Source of the DNA: Austropuccinia psidii | Lineage: Eukaryota; Basidiomycota; Pucciniomycetes; Pucciniales; Sphaerophragmiaceae | Length of the DNA: 64,000 nucleotides | Assembly: GCA_023105745.1 (NCBI GenBank) | Contig: JALGQZ010000001.1 | Span: 63,754,937-63,818,936 of the forward strand | Direction: 5' to 3' | Part shown: positions 47,911-60,800 of the stretch, piece by piece | Position numbering within the stretch: the stretch's first letter is position 1 | Layout of the letters: the number at the start of each line of letters is the position of its first letter | Position numbers and translations under genes: made by a program | Notes under the pieces: generated by a model | Seen by the model: only the letters and a program-made list of their open reading frames with translations | Told to the model about the DNA's origin: nothing | Databases searched by the model: none

Positions 47911-50269
47911 ATGGTTGCTTCACTCAAACGCTCTGCTTCCAGCGAGATCTCGGGGTTGGCTCAAAAACATCAAAAGAGTGGTCAGCAAACTCCCTATGAA
48001 GATCTGTTACAGCTCCTTGATAAACGCGAACCGTCCAAGCGGAGCACGGAGGATAAGGGTCGCCCGGTGGTGTACTGGATGCGTATGCGCGATTTGAGGT
48101 TATCGGATAATCGTGCATTGGCTGTGGCTTCTCAACAGGCAAGAAACCAGCAGGGCCATTTGGTCGTCCTTCATGTATTCTCCCCTGGAGACTACCGTGC
48201 TCATGATCGTTCACCCAGGCGCATCGATTTTGTGCTCAGAAACTTGGTCGACCTACGAACGCGTCTCCATTCCCTCAACATCCCTTTGTATACTGTTACT
48301 TTTGAGCCTCGCAAAGAGATCCCGCAGAAAGTCATCGACTTGATTCAGAACTGGGGTGCAAATCATCTTTTTGCAAATATTGAACATGAAGTCAGTTTAA
48401 AATTGAGAAAAATTGGGCTCAGTAGATTTTCGTTTTAAAGATTCTTTGGTTTTTAATATTTTGATAGATCGATGAACTCCGTCGGGACATCCGAGTCGTC
48501 AAACTTGGTCGTGATCACAAGATTGAGGTGGACCTTTTCCATGACACTTGCATTGTTGAACCCGGAAAAGTATTAACCAAACAAAACAATCCCTATTCGG
48601 TTTTTGGTCCAGTGCGTGTCTCGAGTAATTCAAAGATTTTTGGCTAAAAACCCATTTCATATGTTATATGGGATCCTGATCTTGTACTCGCTTTATTCAT
48701 GATTTTCTTTTCATCAGTGGCAGAGAAACTGGGCTAACCTGGTCAATAGTAACTTTGACGATTACATTGAGTCAGCAGCTGAGTGTGGATCAAATAACGA
48801 GGATGCCAAGACAGACAACATAATTGGCAAATTATTTGAATCTGAAGTACCCAGCTTCATCCCCGGCTTCCAATTGTCTCCTGAAGAGATAAAAGCAATG
48901 AAAGAACACTGGAAAGAAGGTGAACAAGCTGCTCAGGATGTAAGCGCTAATTCAATTGCCCTTTCGCTGCCTGCCATGCTGGGTATGATTCAAAAGTAAT
49001 ATATAAGACTTTCTTTCTCACTCTTCAAAACAGTTGCTGCAAGATTTTCTCCACACACCAATTAAATCGCCATCAAGTCATCAAACCACTTTGACTGATG
49101 ATGCCAAGTCGAAAAAGCGCCCTGCTGCTGTCATCGAGTATTCAACGCTCAGAAACCGACCAGACTTGCCTGGTACGAGTAAATTATCTGCTTACCTCGC
49201 AGCTGGTGTTATTTCTCCACGTGCCTGTATAAGAGCTTCGTTTGGTGCTGGTACAACCAAACCCGTAAACAAACTCCAGGTTGACAGGCGTGATCTTGGA
49301 GTTGGAGTGTGGCAAAGTGAATTAGGTTGGCGGGACTTCTATCAGCATGTTGGTTTGCCCTTCATTTCTATCTCTTCCAAAAGCTGAACCCTATTAACCA
49401 CGGCAAACTTATCATGAGTCTTAGGTTCTTGCGGCTTGGCCCAGAGTAAGCATGGGCAAAGCTTTTCATGAGCAATACGAAAAAATGGTATGGGAACACG
49501 ATGAAAAGTTTTTTCAAAAATGGAAGGACGGCATGACTGGATATCCATTTATAGATGCCTGTATGAGACAACTCAAGCAACTTGGCTACATGCACAATAG
49601 GGGACGAATGTGCGTGGCAATGTTTTTGACCAAGGATTGTAAGTACCCATTTTCCCACAATTGCAAGTTCAGGACTCGAGTTTTTGCATCACTTGGCCCA
49701 CAGGCTCATGGCGACTTGATCGTATTGACTATTTTAGTGATGATGGATTGGCATCTGGGCGAGAAGTGGTTCATGCAGAATTTGGTTGATGGAGATCTTG
49801 GCAGCAAGTTGGTTTCTTGAATTTCACAAAGCTATGATTTGACTCATCTCTTCAGTCTATGAATTTAACCATCTAACATTTTGATCATTCTGCTAGCAAC
49901 GGGGGCTGGCAATGGTCGTCCTCTACAGGCACTGATTCGCAACCTTATTTTCGAATTTTTGCCCCTCTTGCACAATCTGAAAAATCGGATCCAAACGGCG
50001 ACTTTATTCGATATTGGGTGCCTGAACTTAAATCGCTTTCTGCAAAAAGTCTGACTTATTTCTATTTGTTCCCCTCTTATCTGATATTTATTTGACCACT
50101 CGATTATTTTGAGAACATATTGACTTATGATTGAAAATTTTCACTAGATATTCACGACCCTTTTCACTCATTATCAAAGGAAAAGTTCGAAAAATTAAAT
50201 TACCCTAAGCCTATGGTTGACCATGCTGTTGTGAGAAAACGTGCTTTGGCGCGCTATAAAGTTGAGTGA
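47911..50269 (+). CDS. Class-I DNA photolyase (CPD photolyase type), eight exons, intact
   Basis: Uses FAD and light to split cyclobutane pyrimidine dimers; acts in the nucleus and, in yeast, also in mitochondria. Exons are 47911-48390, 48468-48611, 48718-48939, 49034-49348, 49425-49638, 49738-49807, 49897-50048 and 50148-50269. The introns are 76-106 bp with GT-AG ends, and the joined frame is exactly 573 codons (572 aa). The N-terminal alpha/beta antenna domain starts with [15 protein letters not shown] (about residues 53-67). The helical FAD domain has [17 protein letters not shown] (329-345), [15 protein letters not shown] (to 387), [15 protein letters not shown] (423-437), MHNRGRM (443-449), DWHLGEKWF and [19 protein letters not shown] (482-500), the photolyase signatures. 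The basic N-terminal 50 residues may be a targeting or linker region. It is the only intact host gene here and sits in CpG-richer DNA. Photolyase and cryptochrome share this fold; photolyase is preferred because the WQWSS(S)TGTD block is complete. Confidence 0.93.
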
Positions 50270-53200
50270 CAGCTAGTTGTTTTATCGTACCTCCTGTGAT
50301 TCAATGCTCGTTTAAAATCAATGTGCTAATTTAATCAGAATTCATGATTGATGACTTTGCTAGAACCCCGGTTGTTCCGATAACGAGTAAATTCAAAATA
50401 CATCCAGCTCATTCAAAGAAGTTATACTCAGATAAGTATGCGTTTTCGGCCTAAAAGTGGCAAACTCACTCGGTTTCTTAATTAAGACGGCTGGCCGAGA
50501 TTAGGAGTACGAATTGAAAACATAAAAGCATTCTTAGTAGCAAAGCAAGATATGCAATATAATGCTTGTGAAATTTTGATTTTGATGGTACTTGACTTGA
50601 GATTCAAAGACGAAGGATGAGCCTAAAAGCTCATCCTAATCTTTTTTTAGATAAATGGGACACTGGTGTGGTGAAAATCAAGGATTGACCCCAAGAACAA
50701 GCGAAGGGAAGTATCACAATCCAAGAATGATCAATTTTGGGTTGCTAAGCTTGAAACAGATTTTCCCTTGCGTGACTAAATGCCAAAACTCATACAAAAT
50801 ACTTAACTGATTTAAATAATTACGCAAATCGGTTTTGCTTAAAAAGGAAGCCTTTACCTTGGAATAAATTTTTAACACTCTTAAAAACCAAAACCAAAAA
50901 TGGGAGTCATCAGTTTTTTTGTCTCAAAAAGGCTAGCCCAACAGTGAAATCAAAACGAATGGAAGAAAAAGGAATTCAACTTGTTATAAATTCATGCATG
51001 CATATTTCAATTACGTTGAACGTCCCAAAACACTAATTTGACCAAACTAAATCAATTACAACCCATTAATGTAATGTATTGTTGATTGAAAAAATAACAC
51101 TTTGATGCATGTGGAATTTAAATACGCTGAATAAATGGGAAAAAAGTGAGACACGTCCAATTTGTATGGGGACAAAGTAGAGGTTCTGCAAAAAATAAAA
51201 TAAAACAAAATATGGGAGTTTGGATTGTTATAGAATTATGGCAAGAAAGTGGCATATGGAACTTTTGAGTTAAATAAAAGTGGCATTGAATAACTTTTTG
51301 AAGTTGAATGCCCTGATGCTGGAATTGAAATATAATATCTTTTTGGTAGCTGGGGTATGACAACAGTTCAATTTATCTAAATAGTCTTCCACCCCATGAG
51401 ACATGGTTTGTAATGGGTAACTACTGAATGTGACCAATTAAAATTCAAAATTATGAATGAAATGTTCTAAATTTTTGAAGTCACAAAGGCCAATACCAAC
51501 AACATTCATCAACTTTGAGAGGTATAAAGTAATTAACATGGGGAAATATCTAATTTATGGAATCAGAAATTTCTAATAAAGTTGGAATAACAAAAATTTA
51601 CCATAATAAAACATTTTGACTAAAATTTTTCATTCAGAAATCCTTTTATATTTTATTTTTAGATTTACTGGTATAATTATTACATTTCAAATTCAAATTT
51701 TGAAAATTTTGAAACATTTTTTGGGTGGAGATATTCATTTTTCTCATATATTCTTATTGGACCTGCAGGAGTTAAGTTTGAGGTTCTATGTGATTTACTT
51801 TATCATTGTCCCATTTTCTGGTATTTTCTTCCATCGATTAAACACTAAATTCAGAGAAAGGGTTGGATAAATCTTGTACTTATGGTTAATATTATGAGTT
51901 TAGAATTAATAATAGATTTTGATAAAGGGAAATGGTACTGTCTGAAACAAATTCTTCAATTGAAATTGATAATTTGTTTTTTGCTTTGTAATTGAAAACA
52001 TCAAGACTCCATTTTTTTAATATATGGTGCTTAAAGAGATTTCCTAAATTATTTCTTCTCACATTTTATTAAGGAATTCTTCTGTTTCTTGCTTCATTTT
52101 GGGTATTGATTAGTCAAGTAATCATTCTATAAAAATAGAATATGAGCAGAGAAGTTTATAATTTTTAAAAAACAACAACAACAAACCACCTCAAATTACA
52201 TTCTTTATGAAAATATTACAATCTTACTAAAGTTCTGCTTTTAATTTATCCCTGATTTTTATATTTTAATTATACTCCAAAGAAAACTCTATAAAACATT
52301 TCTGTGTTGATAACTTTTTGTGATTTTTCCTTTGACTGAACCTGGAACCTTTTTAAGACAAATTATTGATTGGAAATTCGGGTGTCATGTTGTATAGTAA
52401 AAAATTCTCATCTTGAATTGCTAATTATCTTCTTTTCCATGGATATTGAAAGAGGATTTTTCACAAAATTATAATTATCCTAAAAAAATATTTATAGTAT
52501 AAACTAAAAATTGAAAAAAAAACAATTTGAGACTTTTTTTCAATTTTCTGTTTTTTTGCCCCTTGATTTTATTGTTTTATAAATAAAAATAAAACTAGGA
52601 ATTTTTTACCAGTTTTGTCTCAATTTAGACTTTTTAAATTATCTTAACAAAATAATAATGGTTATTTCGGACTCTTTGTATCTTGGTTCTCTTTTTTTTG
52701 TCATTTTTGTGGTTTTTTATATTTTTATTTTGGTATCTTCAGCCTCCTTTTTTCATTTTTAATCTCTCAATTTTTGATTGTTTTCTTAATTTCATTATGG
52801 ATTTATCATTGTTTTCTTGAAAAAAACTCATTTGAGTGTTTTGGCTCCATTTGAAGTTTGAAAAACTTTGAGGAAATTGCGGCTGATTTAGTACAACCCC
52901 AACATGTGCTAAGAAATCAAAGGCTCTAAATTTCTACTGCTTTTATCTTATTAAATGCCAAAGTTTTTGTACTTCAAGAGTCAAGAATATATGCAATTAG
53001 AACACCCTAAGTGATAATAAGAATTAATGAATATATTTTTGAAAATTTTTATAAAAATAAATTAATGGGATATATATAAGGCATTATTAAAAATAAAAAC
53101 CAATTCTGTTTTAGTTTTTTAAATTTTTATTCTATTTTTTTGAGATTATTTTTAGCCTAAAAAACTCTCAAAAAGAAAAAATTCAAAAACAAATGAGTCA

Positions 53201-55836
53201 ATTTGATTCATTGCAGAAAAAATGAAAAACAATGATAAAAATAGATTTGAAGTTTTAAAATTTCAAATATTTTTGTTTTTTGAAATTTATGAATTAATTT
53301 TTAAATTTATGAGAAATTATTTGAGCTTTTTAGTGAACCTTTATTTTTTTCATAATTTTAATTTTCAATAATAAAATATCCTAAAAGATATTTTTCCTTC
53401 ATAGATAAATAATATAAAATTTTATTAAATCCTTTAATGTTTCATTTTATATTTTGAAATCAATAAAATAAATTTATAAAAAGAAAACTTTAAGCTTTAA
53501 TAATTGTAATATTTGTTTTATGAAATATATTTCCTGAAATTAATCAAATTGGTACATTTATTTTTCAAATAAATCTTTGATAATTTTATTTAGGTTTGAT
53601 ATTTGATGAAAATAATTTGAAGAAAAAAACACTACAAATGGAACAAAGAAGGACAAAAACACACAATTGCTTATGTGGTCTTTAATTTTTTCTTTTGTGT
53701 GTTTCCCAAATTTCCATAGATATATATTAGACCAAAAGTACCAGCTTTTATTTAATTATTCAAATCTAAACTGTATTGATTTTTTAAATATTAATATATC
53801 ATTTTGTTCATTTTTAGAAAATTGTATTGCACTTGAATCTTTTTTTTTTTTGCTAAATATATATAATATTTTTTTATCATGTTGAGTTTCCTCAATTATT
53901 AAGAAAATGAACCTCATATAATGGAAAACACATAATATTTTGGTTAAAAAAGTTAAATTATTAAGTTTATTCACCAACTCATATATTTAACCAAATTTTT
54001 TCCAAAAAATGTCAAATTTGGCTAAAAATAAAATAATTGAGACCAAGTGTTTTGAAAAAAGATCCACCACTGCAAAAAAGACAAAAAATTAATTATTCTG
54101 ACCCATTGAGTCTGCCATACTTTCTGTTAATTTTTTGAAAAATTTCACCAATTAATTTTAAGAAGAAAAGCTAATAAATGATGTTTTTAATTATGTAATT
54201 TGATACCTCCCTTTTGCATCTTCATCATCATCTGAAGAATAACAGAAATAATTTCCAGATGTTAAGTGGAATTTTGGTTTTGACATCCTGAAGGCCAAGA
54301 GATAGGTTTTTCCACCAACAATCCCAAATTGATATACAATTGCTCTTATTTCTTTTCCTTGAAAATGAATGAAATTGGAATATGAAGCTTTCTAGATAGA
54401 AAATATATTGACTTATTATATCATGCCAACGAGATTTCAAAAATAAAAAAAAATCGGCAAATCTTGGTAAATTTCAGGCTACATTCCAAGAAGAAGGAGA
54501 AATTTGAATAAAAACTCTGAATTATTATCATAGAAAATGATTTGAGGATCATTTAATTCATTATTAAAATTGATACTTCGCACCTGGTTGAAATTAATAT
54601 TTTTGGGCTCTGATGGAAACCAACCTTAAATATTTGAAAAATGATTATATAAGTACTTGAGACTTAGTAATTTTAAACTTAAACTTGTAGAACAGTAAGA
54701 TTCTTGAGAAAATTCTCTTTGAGAAGGAGTAGGAAATTATAGAATTTATATATGTGATACAATATTTCATAGAGAAAATCCATTATCAATGGTGGGTAAG
54801 CTATATTCAAATTAATGTCAAAAATCATTTCAACTGCCTCAAACCATATGGAAAGTTTTGTTTTATCAACTACAGAATAATTGCCACCAACAAATTTTAT
54901 AGCAATTCTTGGAACATCCTCTGTTTGGCCACTTGGGGGAATCTCAAAGTTTTAGGAATCATGTTTGGTTATCCAACTTTTTTCTTAGCCTCTCAGGAGG
55001 CCTCCCATAGTGTGTACAGCCTGTGGGCCACATTTTAAATCCTACAGACCTTGGGGGATTCAAGGTTGTTTTTTGACCCCCAAGGCCCGAAATTGGCCAG
55101 AATGGTCACACACCCCAGCTTTCCCAAAATTGGCCATAAGGCCTATGGTACTGCTTTCAGGCCTCCAAGCACAAAGAAATACTTTTTACAAAAATCCATC
55201 AAGGAGCCATAGTTCCCAATTCCTAAAAGATTATCATAATATTGAAATTGATCAATTTCTTCCCATAGTTTCAGTTCTGGACATATTACTCCCTAAAATT
55301 GAGAAGAATATCATTATGGCCAATTTTTTCATGGTTATTATTTCCCTTCAAGTCTTATCCTTTCGATTTTCAGCTATTGTAATTTCCTCAAGGCCCAATT
55401 ACACCACATCAAGAGGACAATTGCCAGTTTCCAAAGCTAAAACCAATTAGGCTATCTACTTCTTTAAATCAGGAATCACCATAAATCATGCAATATTCTT
55501 TCTTGCAAATAATGTACATGGATTTTCAGGACTAAGGCCAACAATAATCTAGGACAAGTTTTCAGGGTGTCAAAGCTCATCAAATCATAGAAAACTCAAT
55601 TCAATCATACAGACTTCAGTCAAAGCAACCTGCATGGAATCAACCCTTGTGGGTATTTAAATACACTGAGTTCATTTCCAAATCTGGCTAAACATATTTC
55701 CCAAAAAGAGTCAATACATATGTCCACCAATAATACAGCTGGGGGTTCAACCTGCAAGGATCCATTTGTCAACTCTTCACATATACTGACCACTATTTCA
55801 TACCCTGAGGACTTTTTCCCAGCTAATTAATATACT
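50270..55836. other. AT-rich spacer, no gene seen
   Basis: The 3' flank of the photolyase gene (to about 50520) keeps some CpG; after that the sequence becomes very A/T rich, extreme at 52500-54100 with long A and T runs. A less AT-rich stretch at 54890-55450 is open for 146 plus-strand codons (55010-55450) and reads partly like a decayed retroelement, but I cannot assign it. Nothing else is supported. Confidence 0.45.
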
Positions 55837-55841
55837 GGATT

Positions 55842-57819
55842 TTTGAGCCTTTGAGATATGACCACATATTCAAAAAGGTCACAGCAAAATTTCTGTAATG
55901 ATTATACTTAAGATGATTATCTCAAAAGTTAGTAAAATACCATAAATAAGTACAAAAATTGAATTAACTCAGAATCTAATGAGTAAACATGTGAAATAGA
56001 TTACACCATTAGATTCCTCATGGTAAAATACACATATCTCATTTTTATGGCATATCTGAAAAGTAAATAATTACTGAAGTATAAGTAATAATATCTTAAA
56101 AAAGGTACAAAACCTCATTTATCTCAGAAACCAATGAAACAGCATGTAAACTAAATTGTACCATTAAATTCTCCAAAAGCATCTACACATAAATAAATTA
56201 TAAAGCTAATCTATAAAGTCAATACTTAAGGAATTAAGCTGAATATATGCACTTTTTTGGTCAACACATATATTCATGGTTTTTAGCTAATATCTCTTGA
56301 AATATACAAGATAGAGAGATAAACCAAAAAGAAAGTCACCATGTGATTACTGTAAGGATACAGATATGAGCTTTATTTTACAAGCTATAAACAAGGTTAA
56401 AACTTGTAATGGATTATTGAATAAAATCAATAGAGCTGTTAACCACTTTGTTGTAAAAGTGGTACAAACTTATAAATAAGTAGACAGTTAGATTCTACTA
56501 GCTCATTTGTGAAGAATAATGTAATTTTTATTACAATATTCAAGTTATAACCCCGTGAAATCATGGTTTGAAGTTTAAAATATTAAATTTCAACAGAAAA
56601 GATGAGTTACAAGAAAAATCATCAAAAATAGAGTTTCAATGATGTAATGAAATGCTCTTGGAAGTTTAATAATGCCATGCCAAGCTATCAGAATAGCTGT
56701 AGCATGTATAACTTGAAAGTTATTAATGATCAAAGTTTAAGCTTAAATTTGATCATTTATGATCACTCACTGTAATCTTATTTCAAGTTGATCAGTCATA
56801 TAAGTGATAAAACTGATGAATAATATTATATTATTATTAATAATAATAAGAAAATACACAAAGTTTAGGATTCTGCCAAGCCTATGATGTCATCAAACTT
56901 AAAGTTACAGTGATAACTCTAAATAATGGCATAATAATGAGGTAAGATGGTTTGATCATGATGTAATCATCACTAAACCTTAAAATATTGATCAATTCTA
57001 GTAGAAAGCATCAGTACACGTCTACTAGAAGCCTGCTGGACTCTAGAAGGGAGGTATTTACTATAAATAGAGCTCTTTTTACTCTATTTTCCCCTCAGAC
57101 GCTTACAAAACAATAAATAATTACAACAAAAAGGTAATTTCTCTATTCTTTATATATGAAACTCTTATATTAATAAAGACAAAAGATCATCCTTATTATA
57201 ATCATAATTCTTGACATGATCACTTAAATTATTCAACTGTTTTGTTTAAATTTCTCTTAAAAACCTCAAATCCACATAAAATCAAGATAAATTGTAATTT
57301 CTCTTAATTTTTATTGTAAATACAATTTAAATAAGTTGTATTTATATTTTTTGGCATGAAATCATTCAAAATTATTATATTAAGTGTTAAAAGTAGGTTA
57401 TTTCCTCTTGTTATAATAATTTTCTCTCTATTATTACTTTAATAATTATTCAATTAATTCAAATAGTATTTATAATAATTTATAACTTTAATATTAGTGA
57501 TATTATTGTTATTAATTGTTTTTTATTAATAAAAAACAATTTTTTATGCCTATATTATTTTTTGGTAACAATAATAAAGTGCTTTTAAATATATTAATCT
57601 TCTTATATTAATATATTTATTTATTATATTATTATTTCTCAATATAAATTATATTATTATACTTATTTAATAATATAATTATTTTTATGCCATAATTAGA
57701 ATAATTATTTATTATTATAATTATTTTTTATCTTATTTATTTTATTCATAAGGAGATTCATACTACAATAAGTAAAATATTAGTAATTTTTACTTATTGT
57801 TTCATAGTCAAACCTTACA
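55842..57819 (+). mobile_element. Solo LTR, subfamily B (1978 bp)
   Basis: Starts TTTGAGCCTTTGAGATATG, which is the family start TGTGAGCCTTGAGG with the first G mutated, and ends GACTATGAAAC-complement ...CAAACCTTACA. It is flanked by a perfect target duplication GGATT (55837-55841 and 57820-57824). Its right end matches the nested LTR at 38824 most closely. Sense orientation is plus, confirmed by a TATA box in the 3' third. Between about 57280 and 57780 it is almost pure A/T. No internal retrotransposon sequence remains on either side. Confidence 0.88.
57061..57070 (+). promoter_or_regulatory. TATA box of the LTR promoter
   Basis: CTATAAATAG lies in a GC-richer pocket of the LTR (57005-57110), followed about 30 bp later by a pyrimidine-rich stretch with CCCCTCAGACGC, where transcription would start. 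Position and spacing suit the U3/R junction of an LTR in plus orientation. Confidence 0.6.
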
Positions 57820-57824
57820 GGATT

Positions 57825-60800
57825 TATTTTCATATTTTGATGGTGAATACTGATAATATTAATTCAGTCATTTGTTCCCTTTCCTTGCCTATTAATTAGA
57901 AATTGGTGGTCATATCCTTTCTAAATCCCTTATTTATTCTGAGTGCGTTGACTCTGTGACATAAAAATCTACTTGGTTGGCCCCTTACGCATTGACATCT
58001 GATCACTGCTTACTATCTTTGTACTGTACTCTTGCTAAAGAAATATAATTCATATTCTTTTATTTCTTCAATCCTATTGAGTCCTTCAAAGTGGGTTTTT
58101 ATCCACTAAGCTCCAGGTCACTCTTGATTTTACCAAAAACTCCTGTGACAAGGAATTAATATTTATATTTATAAGTTTTCAATTACTGAGGATCAAATTA
58201 TATCAAATTAGGGCCTCAAGTGTTGTCTATTCAAGTATTATTCTGTATGTAAAAATACCAAAAGATTTTTTTCAGGATTGAATATATTATTTGAGATTCA
58301 AATATATGTGAGAATATTTTAATAAGCTCAGATTACTTATAATCTCATGAGATTTATAAATAGAACATAAAGAATTTAAAGATTTTCTGAAAGCTAAAAA
58401 TAAGAATTATCCAGAGGTTTTTTCAATGGATAACTAAAGTTCTCAGTTTAAAGTATTAAATATACTATGGAATTGAGAATTGATTTTAAAGTATTGATAA
58501 TATATAATTCAAAAATTAATATATATATCTCAAAGGATTTAAGCTTAAAGAATAATAATAAATTGGTTTTAGAAATATACCCCTAAATTAACCCAATACA
58601 TCTAAGAATTAGATACAATATGAGTTTGATGACCCCAATATCACCAAATTCAAAGCTGAATTTATATTCATATGATATTTGGGGCACACCTAACCATCAT
58701 GAGTTTTCTTAAGAATGGACATCCCATTTTATAATTCTGAAAATTATAATTTTCATCTTTGGAGAAGTATAAATAAACACAACTTCAGAGTATTATTATT
58801 TTTATCATTTATCAAAAAATAACCAATCTTTCAAATATCCTATCTTTTGAAAACATGTCTGGGAATTGATCTGGGGGTCAATTTGTGACAGAAAAAATGG
58901 GTCACATGTCAGTAAACTTCTAGGAAGTGGTTTATATTAGTTTCATTTCAATGACCTATGAATTATTAAGATTGGAATGTTTTAAACTTCTTCATTTTAA
59001 AGACATTTATCCATAGCATATCAATTCTTCTTAAATTTAGTGAATAAAATCTTAATGAATTGGAAATAGATACATTTTTGGAAGCTTTTTTGCCATGTTT
59101 TTATTAGAAGGTAATTATTTTGTTACAAATTCATAATTTTTTGATGAAATAACATCTAATTTCATGTGAAATATGAAAAACCAATGCTTAAATATTAATT
59201 TCATATAATCAAACTTTATTAAAGAATATAGTGAGCTGGGGTCATACAAGAAAGCACCAATTTAGTGGGGATTGTATAATAAATAAAAGAACAAAAAAGA
59301 AATTTGGTTTTTCAAACAGAGCTACCTTTTAAGTAATAAATGATATAACAAGAGATCCTTGATTAATTTTCTCACAACAAAATAATTTCTTTTTATCCTT
59401 AATGTAGTAAATAAAATTAATTATTGGGATGGTTACCTTCTTGGAAATAAATAAATGCAAGGGAAAAAGTAAGAAATACCACTAAAAAGGGAATATAAAG
59501 AAAAAAAATAATCCAGAAGTTTTAAACAAATAGAAAATTTTTTATTGATCAAAAAATGAAATAATAACTTTTCATAGGGGCTCTTCTAAGTGAGGAGGGC
59601 CTGGCACTCAGTAAAGTGGGACTCACTTATGAAGGGCTCAAAGATAAAATAAGACAGAGTACACTTAAGAGTGTGATAAGAGTAGAATTGCTACTAAAAG
59701 AATATAAGAAAAAGCAGCAACAAAAAATATGAGTAAGAAATAGATCAGTCAACCACAAACAAGTCCAAGTCCACTGTTTTAACTTGTCAGAAGGAAGGAC
59801 AAGGGTTAATAATGATATGGCCACCACAACTCATACTGTACAGTCAAAGAAGAAATTTAAAGACTAACTTAATACCAATAAATATAATACCCAAAGATAA
59901 GAGTAAGAATATTCATAGAATAATAAATCAACTTAATCAATTAACTGGGAAAAGGTCCCCTGGGCGAGAAAGAGGGGCTGGTATAGGTGAGAATCACCAG
60001 CCCTGATCCAGACAGAGAATTTTCATGAGAGGAATTGATGATTGAATTTAGTTTTAACAATAAAGCTCTTGTACAGCTGTACAGGATCTGTACAAGAGGT
60101 CTGGTGGTATTGAGTGATCATACAGTTTCAGAATTGTGAATCCAAAACTGTATTGGGTCAATCCAACCTGTACAAGAGTTTACAGGCTGTATTCATGTTT
60201 CAGCAAGGAAGATTTCTGGAACTGCTTACTTATACACACAATGTATTTTCTGGTTTGATGTGTTTGAGTGGTTGTAAGATTGAAAGTCCTTACCCCCTGA
60301 ATAGTAGTTGTTACATAACTATAATAAATATGTATTGGCAATTTTAGAATCAATTTGATTATGGAGCTTGGATAACCTCTCAACTCCAGTCAATCAATAT
60401 TATGTAGATATTTTCCCTTTGAGTAAAACAATATTTTCAATTTGGCATTCTTAGTTGTAGCTTACTGAGCTTCCTTAATGAGCTCTCCATCAAAATATAG
60501 CTATATTTATGATTTATTTCAAATAAAATGGGTTAAAGTTCTGTATCCAAAACTCACATCAACTTAATGATTGAGAGATTGAATTTTTTATCTGAAAAGA
60601 AGGTTGGAAATTTTACTCCAATGACATTTATAAAATTATTAATGGTAAATGTTTTTAGAGAGTATACAAAATCATGATGGGAAATAAAATATCTAAAAAG
60701 ACTTTTAAGAACGCATCCTGTTAGTGATCAATATTTTGAAAATTTTCACATCACAGATCAATGGAACAAGAACATCTCAGAATGGTGAAAGGTCTAATGG

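Noticed and set aside
47924..48343. Alternative frames overlapping photolyase exon 1 on both strands
   Set aside because: GC-richer exon sequence leaves several frames open; only the frame from 47911 gives photolyase motifs and continues through the introns.
55010..55450. 146-codon plus-strand frame
   Set aside because: Parts read like a decayed copia polyprotein, but I could not align a convincing motif, so it is left unassigned.
55565..55600. GGGTGTCAAAGCTCATCAAATC, resembling the Harbinger terminal repeat
   Set aside because: Similarity covers only about 20 bp, with no subterminal match and no partner end nearby.
55741..55765. GGGTTCAACCTGC, resembling a tRNA B box
   Set aside because: No A box at the right distance and no acceptor-stem complementarity.
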